Shown: in pieces, positions 17,936 through 26,496 of the stretch
How the letters are laid out: each line of letters starts with the position of its first letter
Numbering within the stretch: the stretch's first letter is position 1
Assembly (NCBI GenBank): GCA_013153495.1
Contig: JAADEH010000001.1
Location: forward strand, 82,853 to 146,852
From: Aquificota bacterium
Lineage (GTDB): Bacteria; Aquificota; Aquificia; Aquificales; Aquificaceae
Reading direction: 5' to 3'
Length of the DNA stretch: 64,000 bases
Translations under genes and position numbers: made by a program
The notes under the pieces: generated by a model
Database searches by the model: none
What the model was told of the DNA's origin: nothing
What the model saw: the letters and a program-made list of their open reading frames with translations, nothing else

Positions 17936-18952
17936 TCAATTAATTGTATATCCTCTGACCGTGTCCACTAAGAGTTTTACCTTGTTAAAGTCCATATCGG
18001 GGGCAAGACCGTGTCCGAGGTTGAATATGTATCCGCTCCTGCGGGGTATGCTCCTTAGAAGCTCCAAGGTTTTGAACTTTATAATGTCTTCCTTTGCATA
18101 CAGAACCGAAGGCTCGAGATTTCCTTGAAATACCTTGTCGCTGTTTAGCATGGTCAGAGACAGGTCGAGGCTCCAGTCCACCGAGAGAACGTCCGCCTCC
18201 GTTTTCTGGGCAAGGTCTATAAAGGAGGAAGAACCTTTGAAGAAGTATATGACGGGCACGTCCGTTTTCTCTTTCAGTCGGTGTATCAGCTCTTCAACAT
18301 AGGGAAAGACAAGTTCTTCGTAGTCGTTTCTGCTCAGGAAGGAGGTCCAGCTGTCGAATATCTGGAGTATGTCCGCTCCCGCCTGAGCCTGAGCTGTCAG
18401 GTATTGAAGAACCGCTTCCGTTATCCTCTCCATGAGGTTTTTAAAGTCGAACTCCCTTTCCCACATAAAGAGTTTGGTTTTCCGAAAGTCTCTGCTCGAC
18501 TTTCCCTCGAGCATGTAGCTTACCAGCGTAAAGGGTGCTCCCGCAAAACCTATGACGGGGACTTCCTGCTGGGCTTCTTTGACCTTCTTTATGATTTCAT
18601 AGACGTAAGCGTTTTCCGAAGGGTCATACTTTTTGAGGTCCTTTAACTTACCGCTCCAGGTGAGCTTCGGTCCCTCCCCTTCCACAAATTCAACTTTCAC
18701 ACCCATAGGCTCCAAGGGGACGAGTATGTCGGAGAAGATTATTACCGCATCCACACGGAGCAGTTCCAACGGTAAAAGAGAAACCTTTACCGCTAAGTCC
18801 ACATTCTTGCAGAAGTCCATGAAGCTGTCTTCCATGGCTCTGAAGTGTCTATACTCCTTCATATACCTGCCGGCTTGTCGCATAAGCCAGACGGGAAACC
18901 TTTCTATGCGCTCTCCTCTGATGGAGCGGAGGATTAGGTCGTTTTTTGGCAT
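17936..18952 (-). CDS. hemE: Uroporphyrinogen decarboxylase
   Basis: The 338-residue protein opens with the first signature PVWLMRQAGRYMKEYR and has the second, GFAGAPFTLVSYMLEG. It removes four carboxyl groups from uroporphyrinogen III to give coproporphyrinogen III in haem synthesis. Length is standard. A TATAAT six bases before the ATG without a ribosome binding site suggests a leaderless message that also carries hisIE. Confidence 0.96.
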   Translation of the reverse strand: MPKNDLILRSIRGERIERFPVWLMRQAGRYMKEYRHFRAMEDSFMDFCKNVDLAVKVSLLPLELLRVDAVIIFSDILVPLEPMGVKVEFVEGEGPKLTWSGKLKDLKKYDPSENAYVYEIIKKVKEAQQEVPVIGFAGAPFTLVSYMLEGKSSRDFRKTKLFMWEREFDFKNLMERITEAVLQYLTAQAQAGADILQIFDSWTSFLSRNDYEELVFPYVEELIHRLKEKTDVPVIYFFKGSSSFIDLAQKTEADVLSVDWSLDLSLTMLNSDKVFQGNLEPSVLYAKEDIIKFKTLELLRSIPRRSGYIFNLGHGLAPDMDFNKVKLLVDTVRGYTIN

Positions 18953-18958
18953 GTAAAG

Positions 18959-18964
18959 ATTATA
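18959..18964 (-). promoter_or_regulatory. -10 element TATAAT for hemE-hisIE
   Basis: TATAAT on the minus strand is separated from the hemE ATG by six bases (CTTTAC), which contain no ribosome binding site. It lies just outside the 3' end of the lpd gene (stop at 18968). Confidence 0.55.
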
Positions 18965-18967
18965 GCT

Positions 18968-20362
18968 TTACCTCTTTACCCAGGTTATAGGTCCGTAGTG
19001 TATCTCCGAGGCACTCTGTCCTATGGCTTCCGAAAGGGAAGGGTGGGAATACATCGTTTTGGAGGCAAACTCCACGTTCTTTCTGTCCCTTATCATGTGC
19101 ACTACCTGGTGTATAAGCTCCCCCGCATGGGGTCCTACTATGTGGCACCCCAGTATCTCGCCGGTCTCCTCGTCCGCCACAATCCTTACGAAACCTTCGT
19201 TTTCCCCGTCGTCCATAGCCTTGGGGTTCGTTACGAAGGAGGTAACTCCTACCAGAACTTCGTAATCTTCGTCCTCAGCTTGGTCCTCGGTAAGTCCTAC
19301 GCTCGCGACTTCGAAGGCGGAGTATATGATTTTGGGAATTACCCGGTCGTCTCTTTTCCAGTCCGTTCCACCGAGCATGTGGTTTACCGCTATCTTTCCT
19401 TCATACATAGCCTTGTGGGCGAGCATAAGGGGTGAGGTAACGTCTCCGCAGGCGTATATGTTGGGAACGGTGGTCTGGGAGAACTCGTTGACTTTGATGA
19501 AGCCTTTCTGGTCCATTTCTACTCCGACCTCTTCTAAGCCGAAACCCTGGGTTGTGGGTTTTCTGCCTACCGCAAGGAGTATAAAGTCCGCTTCCACTTC
19601 GGTTCCGTCGGAGAGCTTTGCCTTCACGCCGTCAGGCGTCTTTTCCCAACTCTCAACGGTAGTTTTCGTCCTTATGTCCACCCCGAGCTGTTTCAGTTTC
19701 CTGCCGAGATACCTTCCCGAGTCCTCGGGTATGTCGTCAACGGGAAGTATTCTCCTCTGAAGCTCTACGAGCACCACCTTGGAGCCGTATTTTCTGAATA
19801 TGTAGGCAAACTCTACTCCTACCGCTCCACCACCTACTATGAGAACCTTTTTTGGGACGAAGTCTATGTCCCATATCTGGTCCGTATCCACCACGGACTT
19901 TCCGTCAGGAACGAGGTTTCCGACCGCAACTGGTCTCGAACCTGTGGCAACGAGTATGAATTTCGTTTTTATGGTCTCCTCCGCACCTTCTACAAAGACG
20001 GTGTTGGGGTCCTTTACGACTCCCCTTCCGTAAATTATGGGCAGGTTTATCTGCTGGGCGAACTTCTTAAAGTTTTCCCTTATGGTTATGACTACGTTGT
20101 CCCTTCCCTCTTTGAGCTTCTTATAGTCTATGTCAAAACCTTTGGGAAGTATTCCCCACTCGGGCATCTTCTCAAACTTGTCGATAAGGTAGGCTCCGTG
20201 TCTCATGTATTTGGAGGGAATGCAACCTCTGTTGAGGCAGTTTCCTCCTACCGACTCGGGGGAGAGTTCAACCAGAACTGTCCTCATCCCTCTCCTGTAG
20301 GCGTATATTCCCGCTTCGTATCCTCCGCTTCCGGCTCCTATTATCACGAGGTCAACTTCCAT
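18968..20362 (-). CDS. lpdA: Dihydrolipoamide dehydrogenase
   Basis: The 464-residue flavoprotein has GGNCLNRGCIPSK with the redox-active disulfide, FAD site VIIGAGSGGYEAGIYA, NAD site VLIVGGGAVGVEFA and the C-terminal active-site HPSLSEAI. It reoxidises lipoyl groups with NAD+. No 2-oxoacid dehydrogenase or glycine cleavage gene is adjacent, so the lipoyl partner is unknown; in sulfur-oxidising relatives lipoate-binding proteins of the sHdr pathway are candidates (inference). Two ribosome binding site-like GGAGG stretches precede the ATG. Confidence 0.93.
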   Translation of the reverse strand: MEVDLVIIGAGSGGYEAGIYAYRRGMRTVLVELSPESVGGNCLNRGCIPSKYMRHGAYLIDKFEKMPEWGILPKGFDIDYKKLKEGRDNVVITIRENFKKFAQQINLPIIYGRGVVKDPNTVFVEGAEETIKTKFILVATGSRPVAVGNLVPDGKSVVDTDQIWDIDFVPKKVLIVGGGAVGVEFAYIFRKYGSKVVLVELQRRILPVDDIPEDSGRYLGRKLKQLGVDIRTKTTVESWEKTPDGVKAKLSDGTEVEADFILLAVGRKPTTQGFGLEEVGVEMDQKGFIKVNEFSQTTVPNIYACGDVTSPLMLAHKAMYEGKIAVNHMLGGTDWKRDDRVIPKIIYSAFEVASVGLTEDQAEDEDYEVLVGVTSFVTNPKAMDDGENEGFVRIVADEETGEILGCHIVGPHAGELIHQVVHMIRDRKNVEFASKTMYSHPSLSEAIGQSASEIHYGPITWVKR

Positions 20363-20449
20363 TCCTCCGTCCTCCTATTAGGAAGTTAAGAATATTATGA
20401 TAAACCTAATCCCCGATGCTTTCTGGAATTTTGACCTTAAATTAAGGAT

Positions 20450-22192
20450 ATGCACAGGAAGAACAAAGAACTTGCGAGGATATTTGAAAAGATAGCGGAC
20501 ATTTTGGAGTTTTTGGGGGACAATCCATACCGTATAGGCTCCTATCGGAGAGCTTCAAACCTGATTTCGGAGCTTCCGGAGGATATAGAGGAACTTTACA
20601 GGAGCGGTAAGCTCTCTAAACTGCCGGGGATAGGGTCTTCCACACTTCTTAAGATAGAGGAGTTTTTGAGGACCGGAACGGTAAAAAAGTATGAAGACCT
20701 GAGAAAGCGTGTTCCCGAAGACCTTTTAGAACTTATGGATGTTCCCGGTATAGGACCTAAGACCCTTAAGGTAGCCTACGAAAAGCTGGGGGTGAGAACG
20801 AAAGAGGACTTTATGAGGGTTTTAAAAGATGGCAGTCTGGCGAAGCTACCCGGTTTCGGACCAAAAAAGGTGGAGAACATACTCAAGGGGATAGAGCTTT
20901 GGAAGAGCACTCAGGAGAGGATACCCCTTATAGAGGCATACTCCATGGCACAGGACGTGGTGGAATACATGAAAAAAGCCCCTGGACTGAAGGAAATATC
21001 CGTTGCGGGAAGCCTCCGCAGGATGAAGGAGACCATAGGGGACATAGACATACTCGTCTCTGCGGACAAAAGGGACTGGTCAAAGGTTCACGCTCACTTC
21101 GTCAAGTATCCCGAGGTTCAGAAAATCCTCGCAAAGGGTGAAACAAAGTCCAGCGTTGTCTTAAAGAACGGTCGTCAGGTTGACCTCAGAACGGTGGAGC
21201 CGGAGAGCTGGGGAGCGGCTCTTCAATACTTTACAGGTTCAAAACAGCACAACATAAGGGTTAGGGACATAGCCAAGGAGAAAGGTTTGAAGGTGAACGA
21301 ATACGGAGTTTTCAAGGCGGACACGGGAGAGAGGGTAGGAGGCGAGAGGGAGGAGGAGGTTTATGAGCTTGTAGGTATGCAGTGGATTCCACCCGAGATA
21401 AGGGAAAACTGGGGAGAGATAGAGCTTGCCTTGGAAGGGAAGATACCGACCTTAGTAGAGCTTGAGGACATAAGGGGAGACTTTCACATGCATACCAACT
21501 GGAGCGATGGGATAAACCCCCTCGAGGAGGTGGTGGAATTTTCCTTCCGCATGGGATACCAATACATAGTTATAGGAGACCACTCCCAGAGTGCGAGGGT
21601 GGCGAACGGTCTCACTCCCGAAAGGTATAAGGAGCAGTGGAAACTTATAGATAAGCTGAACGAAGTTTATAACGAGAAAGGTTTTTACATACTCAAAGGC
21701 TGTGAGGTGGACATACTCCCCGATGGGAGCTTGGACCTTCCCGACGAGATTTTAGAGGGGTTTGACTTCGTGGTGGCTTCCATACACTCGAGGTTCAATC
21801 AGGATAATACTTACCGAATACTCAAAGCTATGGAAAATCCCTACGTTAACCTCATAGGACACCCCACCGGCAAGTCTCCGGGACAGAGGGAAAGCTATCC
21901 TTTGGACATGGATAGAGTTATTCAGACCGCCAAGGAAACGGGAACCGCTCTCGAGATAAACACTTTTCGCATAGACCTCTCTCCGGAAAACATAAGGAGA
22001 TGCGTTGAAGAAGGCGTAATCATGGCAATAGTAACGGACGCTCACTCTACCGCTCATCTTCCTTACATGAAGGTGGGAGTTGGAATAGCAAGAAGAGGCT
22101 GGGCACCGCCGGAACTTATACTGAACACGAGAGACATTGAAGGCGTAAGGGAGTTCGTCTTCTCCAAGAGAAAAAAGTTTGCAAGGGCTTAG
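20450..22192 (+). CDS. polX: DNA polymerase X family protein with PHP domain
   Basis: The 580-residue protein has the bacterial PolX layout: N-terminal 8-kDa and fingers helix-hairpin-helix region (VPGIGPKTLK, LPGFGPKKVE), nucleotidyltransferase palm with GSLRRMKETIGDIDIL, and a C-terminal PHP domain starting DFHMHTNWSDG. It fills short gaps in base excision repair, and the PHP domain supplies 3'-5' exonuclease or AP endonuclease activity. A CCTTAA-A-TTAAGG inverted repeat touches the start codon. It converges on the hydrogenase large subunit gene with a four-base overlap. Confidence 0.94.
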   Translation: MHRKNKELARIFEKIADILEFLGDNPYRIGSYRRASNLISELPEDIEELYRSGKLSKLPGIGSSTLLKIEEFLRTGTVKKYEDLRKRVPEDLLELMDVPGIGPKTLKVAYEKLGVRTKEDFMRVLKDGSLAKLPGFGPKKVENILKGIELWKSTQERIPLIEAYSMAQDVVEYMKKAPGLKEISVAGSLRRMKETIGDIDILVSADKRDWSKVHAHFVKYPEVQKILAKGETKSSVVLKNGRQVDLRTVEPESWGAALQYFTGSKQHNIRVRDIAKEKGLKVNEYGVFKADTGERVGGEREEEVYELVGMQWIPPEIRENWGEIELALEGKIPTLVELEDIRGDFHMHTNWSDGINPLEEVVEFSFRMGYQYIVIGDHSQSARVANGLTPERYKEQWKLIDKLNEVYNEKGFYILKGCEVDILPDGSLDLPDEILEGFDFVVASIHSRFNQDNTYRILKAMENPYVNLIGHPTGKSPGQRESYPLDMDRVIQTAKETGTALEINTFRIDLSPENIRRCVEEGVIMAIVTDAHSTAHLPYMKVGVGIARRGWAPPELILNTRDIEGVREFVFSKRKKFARA

Positions 22193-23484
22193 TGGGAGGT
22201 GCAGACCGAACACACGTCGAAGCTCCTGAGCACAATCTCCGCCTTAAGCTCGGAGTCGAGTCCTATTAGGGCTTTTTCTACCACTCCGAGGAAGTTATCG
22301 TCCCTGGGACCGAGGTTCCATACCGTAGGCGTTATTATGTCGTAGCTCTTTATCCTGCCTTTTTCTATCTCGACCTTGTGAATTAAAGTTCCCCTCGAAG
22401 CTTCCACAACACCTATACCCTTCCCGCTGAATGTATCTATGTCCACCGGAGGTTTTTCCCAGGAAGGCTGGCTCAAGTCTATCTCCTCGAGGATTTGGAG
22501 AGATCGTAAGGTCAGCCTCACCAGCTCGTCGAGCCTTGCCAGAACCCTGACCATAACCGAGTCCCCGAACTTTCTGCTCAGATACCTGAAGGTTTTGTCG
22601 GCGGTGGTCATGCGGCGGGCAAGAGGTCCCGTTTCGAAGGGATAGCCGTTATACCTTGCGGTTTTAGACCAGGAGTATCCCTTTCCGTTGGACTCTTTAA
22701 CCTTTAAGGGGTCAAACTTGCAGAGTCTGTGGTATAAAACACCGTGCTTAGAGAGGAACCTGTGATAAGAGCTACCTACCCTGTCAAGACCGTGGGAAAA
22801 GGAAATTTCTACAAACTTTCCTATGTCTCCGCTCACCTTCGTAAGAAAGTCTCTTCCTTTAAGCTCTACATACTCCTCAAGTTTCATGCCTGTAAGGAAG
22901 TCTTCCAGGGAGGTTTTTAAACTTCTAAGAAACTCCTTTGCCTGCATAACCTCGAAGCTCGTGGGGTCGCAGGTGATACCACCGGGGAAGGCGTAAGAGG
23001 TGTGGGGCCACTGTCCACCGAATAGGGCTATCACCTTTGTGGCAAAGTTGCTTGCCTTAAGGGCTTCGTGCCAGCGCTTTCCTCTCAGAGGAACATACTC
23101 TTCACCGAGGCTCGGTTCGAGTTTTATAAGGTCGGGTATGAGGTATAGATAAAACCACCGAAGGTGGTTCTGTATAAGCTCACAGCTTAAGGTTAATTCC
23201 CTTATAAGGGTAGCCTTTTGGGAAAGCTTGACCTCAGCTCCCTTTTTGCGGTATGCGCTCTCTATGGCTTCCACGCAGGCAATAAGGTGGGCGTGTCCGC
23301 ATATACCGCAGACCCTCGGGGTGATGATGAGTGCGTCCAAATAGGGTTTTCCCCTGAGAATTTCCTCAAAGCCTCTGTAATTGGGAGCGATGACGAAGGC
23401 ATCTTCCACCTTCCCCTTTTTCCAGCGGAGCCTAAGCTCCACCTCTCCTTCTACTCTTCCGAGAACCTTTTTACTGATTTTCAT
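22189..23484 (-). CDS. NiFe hydrogenase large subunit without C-terminal processing extension
   Basis: The 431-residue protein has the N-terminal nickel-binding motif RVCGICGHAH (Cys59, Cys62) and the C-terminal motif DVCSVCTSH (Cys425, Cys428, His431), and stops immediately after the His. Most uptake hydrogenases have an extra peptide there that a dedicated endopeptidase removes; its absence is typical of sensory and some other group 2 enzymes. It would hold the NiFe(CN)2CO site. With no signal peptide on its partner, the enzyme should be cytosolic. It overlaps the small subunit gene by 14 bases and likely belongs to the group 2 (2d-like) cytosolic hydrogenases reported in Aquificota, which is inference. 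Confidence 0.9.
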   Translation of the reverse strand: MKISKKVLGRVEGEVELRLRWKKGKVEDAFVIAPNYRGFEEILRGKPYLDALIITPRVCGICGHAHLIACVEAIESAYRKKGAEVKLSQKATLIRELTLSCELIQNHLRWFYLYLIPDLIKLEPSLGEEYVPLRGKRWHEALKASNFATKVIALFGGQWPHTSYAFPGGITCDPTSFEVMQAKEFLRSLKTSLEDFLTGMKLEEYVELKGRDFLTKVSGDIGKFVEISFSHGLDRVGSSYHRFLSKHGVLYHRLCKFDPLKVKESNGKGYSWSKTARYNGYPFETGPLARRMTTADKTFRYLSRKFGDSVMVRVLARLDELVRLTLRSLQILEEIDLSQPSWEKPPVDIDTFSGKGIGVVEASRGTLIHKVEIEKGRIKSYDIITPTVWNLGPRDDNFLGVVEKALIGLDSELKAEIVLRSFDVCSVCTSH

Positions 23485-24379
23485 CTATAAGCCTCTTTTT
23501 TAGTCTTTCCGGAGCGAAGGTCTTGGCAACCCCCGCAAGTAGTATGTATCCCCTCTTGGAGACTCCGAGAGGTAGTTCTTCGGGAATTCCCATGGCGTGC
23601 TTGGTTCGAAACATGTCTTCCCGCGGGAAGTCAAACTCGGTGCATCCCACGCAGGGCATACCCGCTCTCGTTTTGGAGCTTACTCCGTTCCACAGAATTC
23701 TGTTGCAAGGGGAGTGGGTCATGGGTCCCCTGCACCCGAAGTGGTAGAAGAGACAGCCTTCCTTCTTGCCGAGTTCTTCCGCTTCTATCTTCCACTCGAA
23801 ATATTCGTTGCGTGGGCATCCGTGGTGGGTCAGGTATGCGTATATCTCTACGGGTCTTCCCTTCTCGTCAAGCTTGAGCTTACCACCTTCCAGTATGCAT
23901 AGCAGAACGAAGCTGAGCCAGGAGGGGTGAGCGGGACACCCCGAGAGATTTATAACCGGAAGACCGCTCAGAGAGCGGTAATTTTTTCCTAAAACTCCAC
24001 CTTCTTCCGAGAACCTGAACTGCAAACCTTTAACTTCCGGGCTTCGCTTTGCGGGAATGTTTCCGAACACCGCACAGTTTCCCAAGGCGATAACGAACTT
24101 CGACTTTCTCGCAATCTCTTTGACGACAGTCTTGAACTCCTTTCCCGCTATCTTTCTCGCTCCCGGTCCTACCGAACCCTCGAGTATGAAAACGTCTAAA
24201 GGCTCGGAGGAGGTGAGCACCTTCCTGACCACTTCCGTCTCGTCCGCTTCCCAGCTGACCGCAGGGTGGTATAAAACTTCGAACCTGCTCAAGAGTTCAC
24301 CTGCGGTGGGGTTCTCAGCACAGAGGAAGGACTGGGTATTCCCGCTACAGGACAATCCGTGAAGCCAAAGGAGTTTCAT
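23471..24379 (-). CDS. NiFe hydrogenase small subunit with altered proximal cluster motif
   Basis: The start is the ATG at 24379 (MKLLWLHGLSCSGN), which is where family homology begins; an upstream extension runs into the divergent gene. No Tat signal is present. The usual N-terminal CxGC ligand pair reads C11-S-G-N14 here, so one proximal-cluster cysteine is Asn. The other ligands look intact: GNCAVFG, SGCPAHPSW, the His-Cys pair in HHGCPR, GCLFYHFGC and PCVGC. The 302-residue protein should carry electrons from the NiFe site through iron-sulfur clusters to an unknown soluble acceptor. No acceptor subunit is encoded next to it. Confidence 0.9.
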   Translation of the reverse strand: MKLLWLHGLSCSGNTQSFLCAENPTAGELLSRFEVLYHPAVSWEADETEVVRKVLTSSEPLDVFILEGSVGPGARKIAGKEFKTVVKEIARKSKFVIALGNCAVFGNIPAKRSPEVKGLQFRFSEEGGVLGKNYRSLSGLPVINLSGCPAHPSWLSFVLLCILEGGKLKLDEKGRPVEIYAYLTHHGCPRNEYFEWKIEAEELGKKEGCLFYHFGCRGPMTHSPCNRILWNGVSSKTRAGMPCVGCTEFDFPREDMFRTKHAMGIPEELPLGVSKRGYILLAGVAKTFAPERLKKRLIDENQ

Positions 24380-24389
24380 ACTAAGTGAA

Positions 24390-24395
24390 TATAAT
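24390..24395 (+). promoter_or_regulatory. Shared -10 region for the CRISPR protease operon (+) and hydrogenase genes (-)
   Basis: TATAAT on plus ends six bases before the GTG at 24402. On minus the same bases give TATATT, separated by eight bases from the hydrogenase ATG at 24379. The 22-base intergenic gap leaves no room for two separate promoters or for ribosome binding sites, so both messages should be leaderless. Confidence 0.45.
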
Positions 24396-24401
24396 ATTCG
24401 T

Positions 24402-24911
24402 GTGGCGCTTAGGCTGGGGGACATACTCAGGGAGGCGGGACTCACTGAGGTGGAAAAAGGCTTCCCCAAGTATGCGGTTGGATGGTATGAGGAGGAAAAA
24501 CTCTGGAAAACTATAGAGCCTTTTCATTCTCGGGGCTGGAACCTTGTTAAACACCGTCCCTTCATGGTGGTGCACACGGACCCTCAATACGTTTACTTTA
24601 TCCTCTTCTCTAAAAGTAGCTACATGTTCAGGTGCAGGAGAGACAAAGAATACGGTATAGAGGACAACACCCCGGAGGTGGACTTTCAAAAGTGCGACCT
24701 CAGAGACGAACTCCCCTGTTCTAAGCTCGAGGAAAAAGGAAAGCTCTTTAAGAGAATATTTGACGGCGACTGCTGGATAGTTTTGAGAATAAACAGGATG
24801 TTCTTGCAAGAGGGTAGCGTGGTATGTGGTGTGTGTTCTGGGGAGGCAATCCCGCAGGTTGTCGAGGGCATTATTCAAAGGGAGCTTGAGAGGTGGAAGA
24901 GGATAGACTGA
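24402..24911 (+). CDS. Unrecognised protein, first gene of the Calp/cas6 operon
   Basis: This 169-residue soluble protein starts with a GTG and has no signal peptide or membrane segment. A strand-rich middle (NLVKHRPFMVVHTDPQYVYFILFSKSS) loosely recalls the beta-barrel of MazF/PemK-like proteins, but key family residues cannot be assigned, so this is only a suggestion. It contains several Cys residues (positions in RCRRDKE, KCDLRDELPC, DCWIV, VVCGVCSG), two in a CxxC near residues 149-152. Its 3' end overlaps the next gene by 19 bases, so it is co-translated with the sigma-like CalpS protein and may be a further component of the defence module. Confidence 0.7.
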   Translation: MALRLGDILREAGLTEVEKGFPKYAVGWYEEEKLWKTIEPFHSRGWNLVKHRPFMVVHTDPQYVYFILFSKSSYMFRCRRDKEYGIEDNTPEVDFQKCDLRDELPCSKLEEKGKLFKRIFDGDCWIVLRINRMFLQEGSVVCGVCSGEAIPQVVEGIIQRELERWKRID

Positions 24912-25642
24912 GGCAACTTTTGGAGAGACTCTTAAATGGCAACATAAGTGAAAGGGAGTATAAGGCACTTGCAAGCTATCTTGCGGGTATGCTCAAAGGG
25001 GTGGCTGAGGGGATAGCTCTTGAGCGGGGGAAAGAAACGAATATCCTGAACCTTATAGGTAGAAGACTTCCCCAAGGAGAGAACGTTCTCGGGTATCTGG
25101 TAGAGGAACTTTTTGTTCACATACTCAGTAAAAGGGAAAGATTTAAAAATCTCTTAGACGGAAACCAAAAGCTCAAAGCGTATCTTGCAACAACCGTAAG
25201 AAACTTCCTCTACGACACCTTCAACAAGCTCAATCGTAGTGTGGAAACGGTTTTGGAAGATGACATCAAAACGGGAGACCCCCAGGAAGATGCGGATAGA
25301 ACCCTGTCGGGTTCAAATATGGAAGTTTTTCTTAAAGATGTAAGGAGGGTCGAACTTTTGGAACTTGAAGAGCTGGTCTCGAAGCTCCTTAAAAAGGAGG
25401 AGTTTAAGTATCTATGCTATAAACTTGACTCGAAGCGTTATAAGTGCCTGTGGGAAGGCAGAAGCGATGATGCGGTTTATCAGGATTTCAGGAGAAAAGG
25501 AAGGGAGGTTATGAAAAAACTTGCAAAAGCTTTTAGAGAGGCAAATGTTAGAGAAGAGCTGTTTGAAAAATACACGAAAATATATCTGTCAGAGCTTTGT
25601 GAAAAACTCCGTTCAGAAATATGTAAGGGAGATGAAAAATGA
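24893..25642 (+). CDS. calpS: CalpS-like ECF/sigma-70-type protein of a CRISPR signalling module
   Basis: The 249-residue protein has a sigma region 2-like segment at about 45-125 (VLGYLVEELFVHIL, then LKAYLATTVRNFLYDTFNK, the familiar YL..VRN..D..RK pattern) and a helical segment at about 155-215 that resembles region 4 (SDDAVYQDFRRKGREVMKKL). The known CalpS is an ECF-like sigma factor held by CalpT and freed when CalpL cuts CalpT. Similarity here is by pattern and, above all, by the gene's place directly before a CalpT-like and a CalpL-like gene. Start is the GTG overlapping the preceding gene. Confidence 0.75.
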   Translation: MEEDRLRQLLERLLNGNISEREYKALASYLAGMLKGVAEGIALERGKETNILNLIGRRLPQGENVLGYLVEELFVHILSKRERFKNLLDGNQKLKAYLATTVRNFLYDTFNKLNRSVETVLEDDIKTGDPQEDADRTLSGSNMEVFLKDVRRVELLELEELVSKLLKKEEFKYLCYKLDSKRYKCLWEGRSDDAVYQDFRRKGREVMKKLAKAFREANVREELFEKYTKIYLSELCEKLRSEICKGDEK

Positions 25643-26496
25643 CACCTCTTAAAAAGCTCTTGGAGCTTTATAAATCCATGCTTTACCAGAAGGAAGTGGA
25701 AGAGGTAGAACCTATAGAGGTAGAGGTCAAACCTATAATGGCTGAGGACTTTAAAGATAATGCCTGCGTTCTTGAAGACCCCTCACCCGGGGACGTGGTG
25801 GAGATAGTGCCTTCCTACGACAACCTCGAGATGACCTTCCTCGTGCTCAGAGAGATAAACGGCTTTTATGAGGTCGTTCCCATGTCTCCCTTTTATCAGT
25901 TTGCCTCGCCGAGAGATGTTCTCGTTCTCGTCGAGGGAAGACCCTACATAGTCCAGACAGAGCTGAGCTTCGACGTTCCGAAGAAAGATTTTACTCGCAG
26001 GTTCGGAAATGCGACCCTCTTTAAGGTAGGAGAGGTCGGCAGAGAAACCCTCGAGAGGGTGAAGAGAGTGGCAAGGGGAGAAGAGGAAGGGGACGGAGGT
26101 ATGGTAGGAGAAGTGAAGGAGGAATTCAAGCGACTTGAGGCAAAGAGATGGTTTGCCGTCTTCACTTCCCAGATAGCTGAGGAGGAGGCTCTTCAAGAGC
26201 TTAGCACTCTTTTGGAAGAACTCAAAAGCGAGTTGCCTCTCTCCGCTTCCGAGCAAGAAGGTGTGAGGGGTAGGGTAGAAGGTCTCGAGTGGTTTTACGA
26301 CGAGATAGACGAGGTTCTCGTTATACTTCCCGAAGATGAACTTGTAGGAAAGAAAAAGAAAGTTGTTCTGGAAGTTGAAGGAGAAGAAATAACCCTCTTC
26401 GAGGGTGAACTACCTTCCAAGATAGAGTTGCCTCTGAGGAAGGAGGCATACAGCTATACCCTTCTGGAAAGGGGGTTAAAACTCAAAGATGCTTGA
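25639..26496 (+). CDS. calpT: CalpT-like MazF-homologous sigma-sequestering protein, CalpL substrate
   Basis: The 285 residues (about 33 kDa, matching the described CalpT) comprise an N-terminal helix, a beta-rich region at about 48-145 beginning SPGDVVEIVPSY that resembles MazF/PemK barrels, a Glu/Gly-rich linker at about 146-160, and an acidic C-terminal domain (162-285). In the described system CalpT holds the sigma factor and is cut by activated CalpL into about 23 and 10 kDa pieces; the linker here is a natural candidate for the cleavage zone, which is inference. The ATG overlaps the calpS stop (ATGA) and its end overlaps calpL by eight bases. Confidence 0.75.
   Translation: MTPLKKLLELYKSMLYQKEVEEVEPIEVEVKPIMAEDFKDNACVLEDPSPGDVVEIVPSYDNLEMTFLVLREINGFYEVVPMSPFYQFASPRDVLVLVEGRPYIVQTELSFDVPKKDFTRRFGNATLFKVGEVGRETLERVKRVARGEEEGDGGMVGEVKEEFKRLEAKRWFAVFTSQIAEEEALQELSTLLEELKSELPLSASEQEGVRGRVEGLEWFYDEIDEVLVILPEDELVGKKKKVVLEVEGEEITLFEGELPSKIELPLRKEAYSYTLLERGLKLKDA

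Noticed and set aside
22189..24379. Regulatory (HupUV-type) hydrogenase
   Set aside because: The missing C-terminal extension fits, but there is no histidine kinase or response regulator nearby and the proximal motif is unlike HupU, so only a general group 2 assignment is kept.
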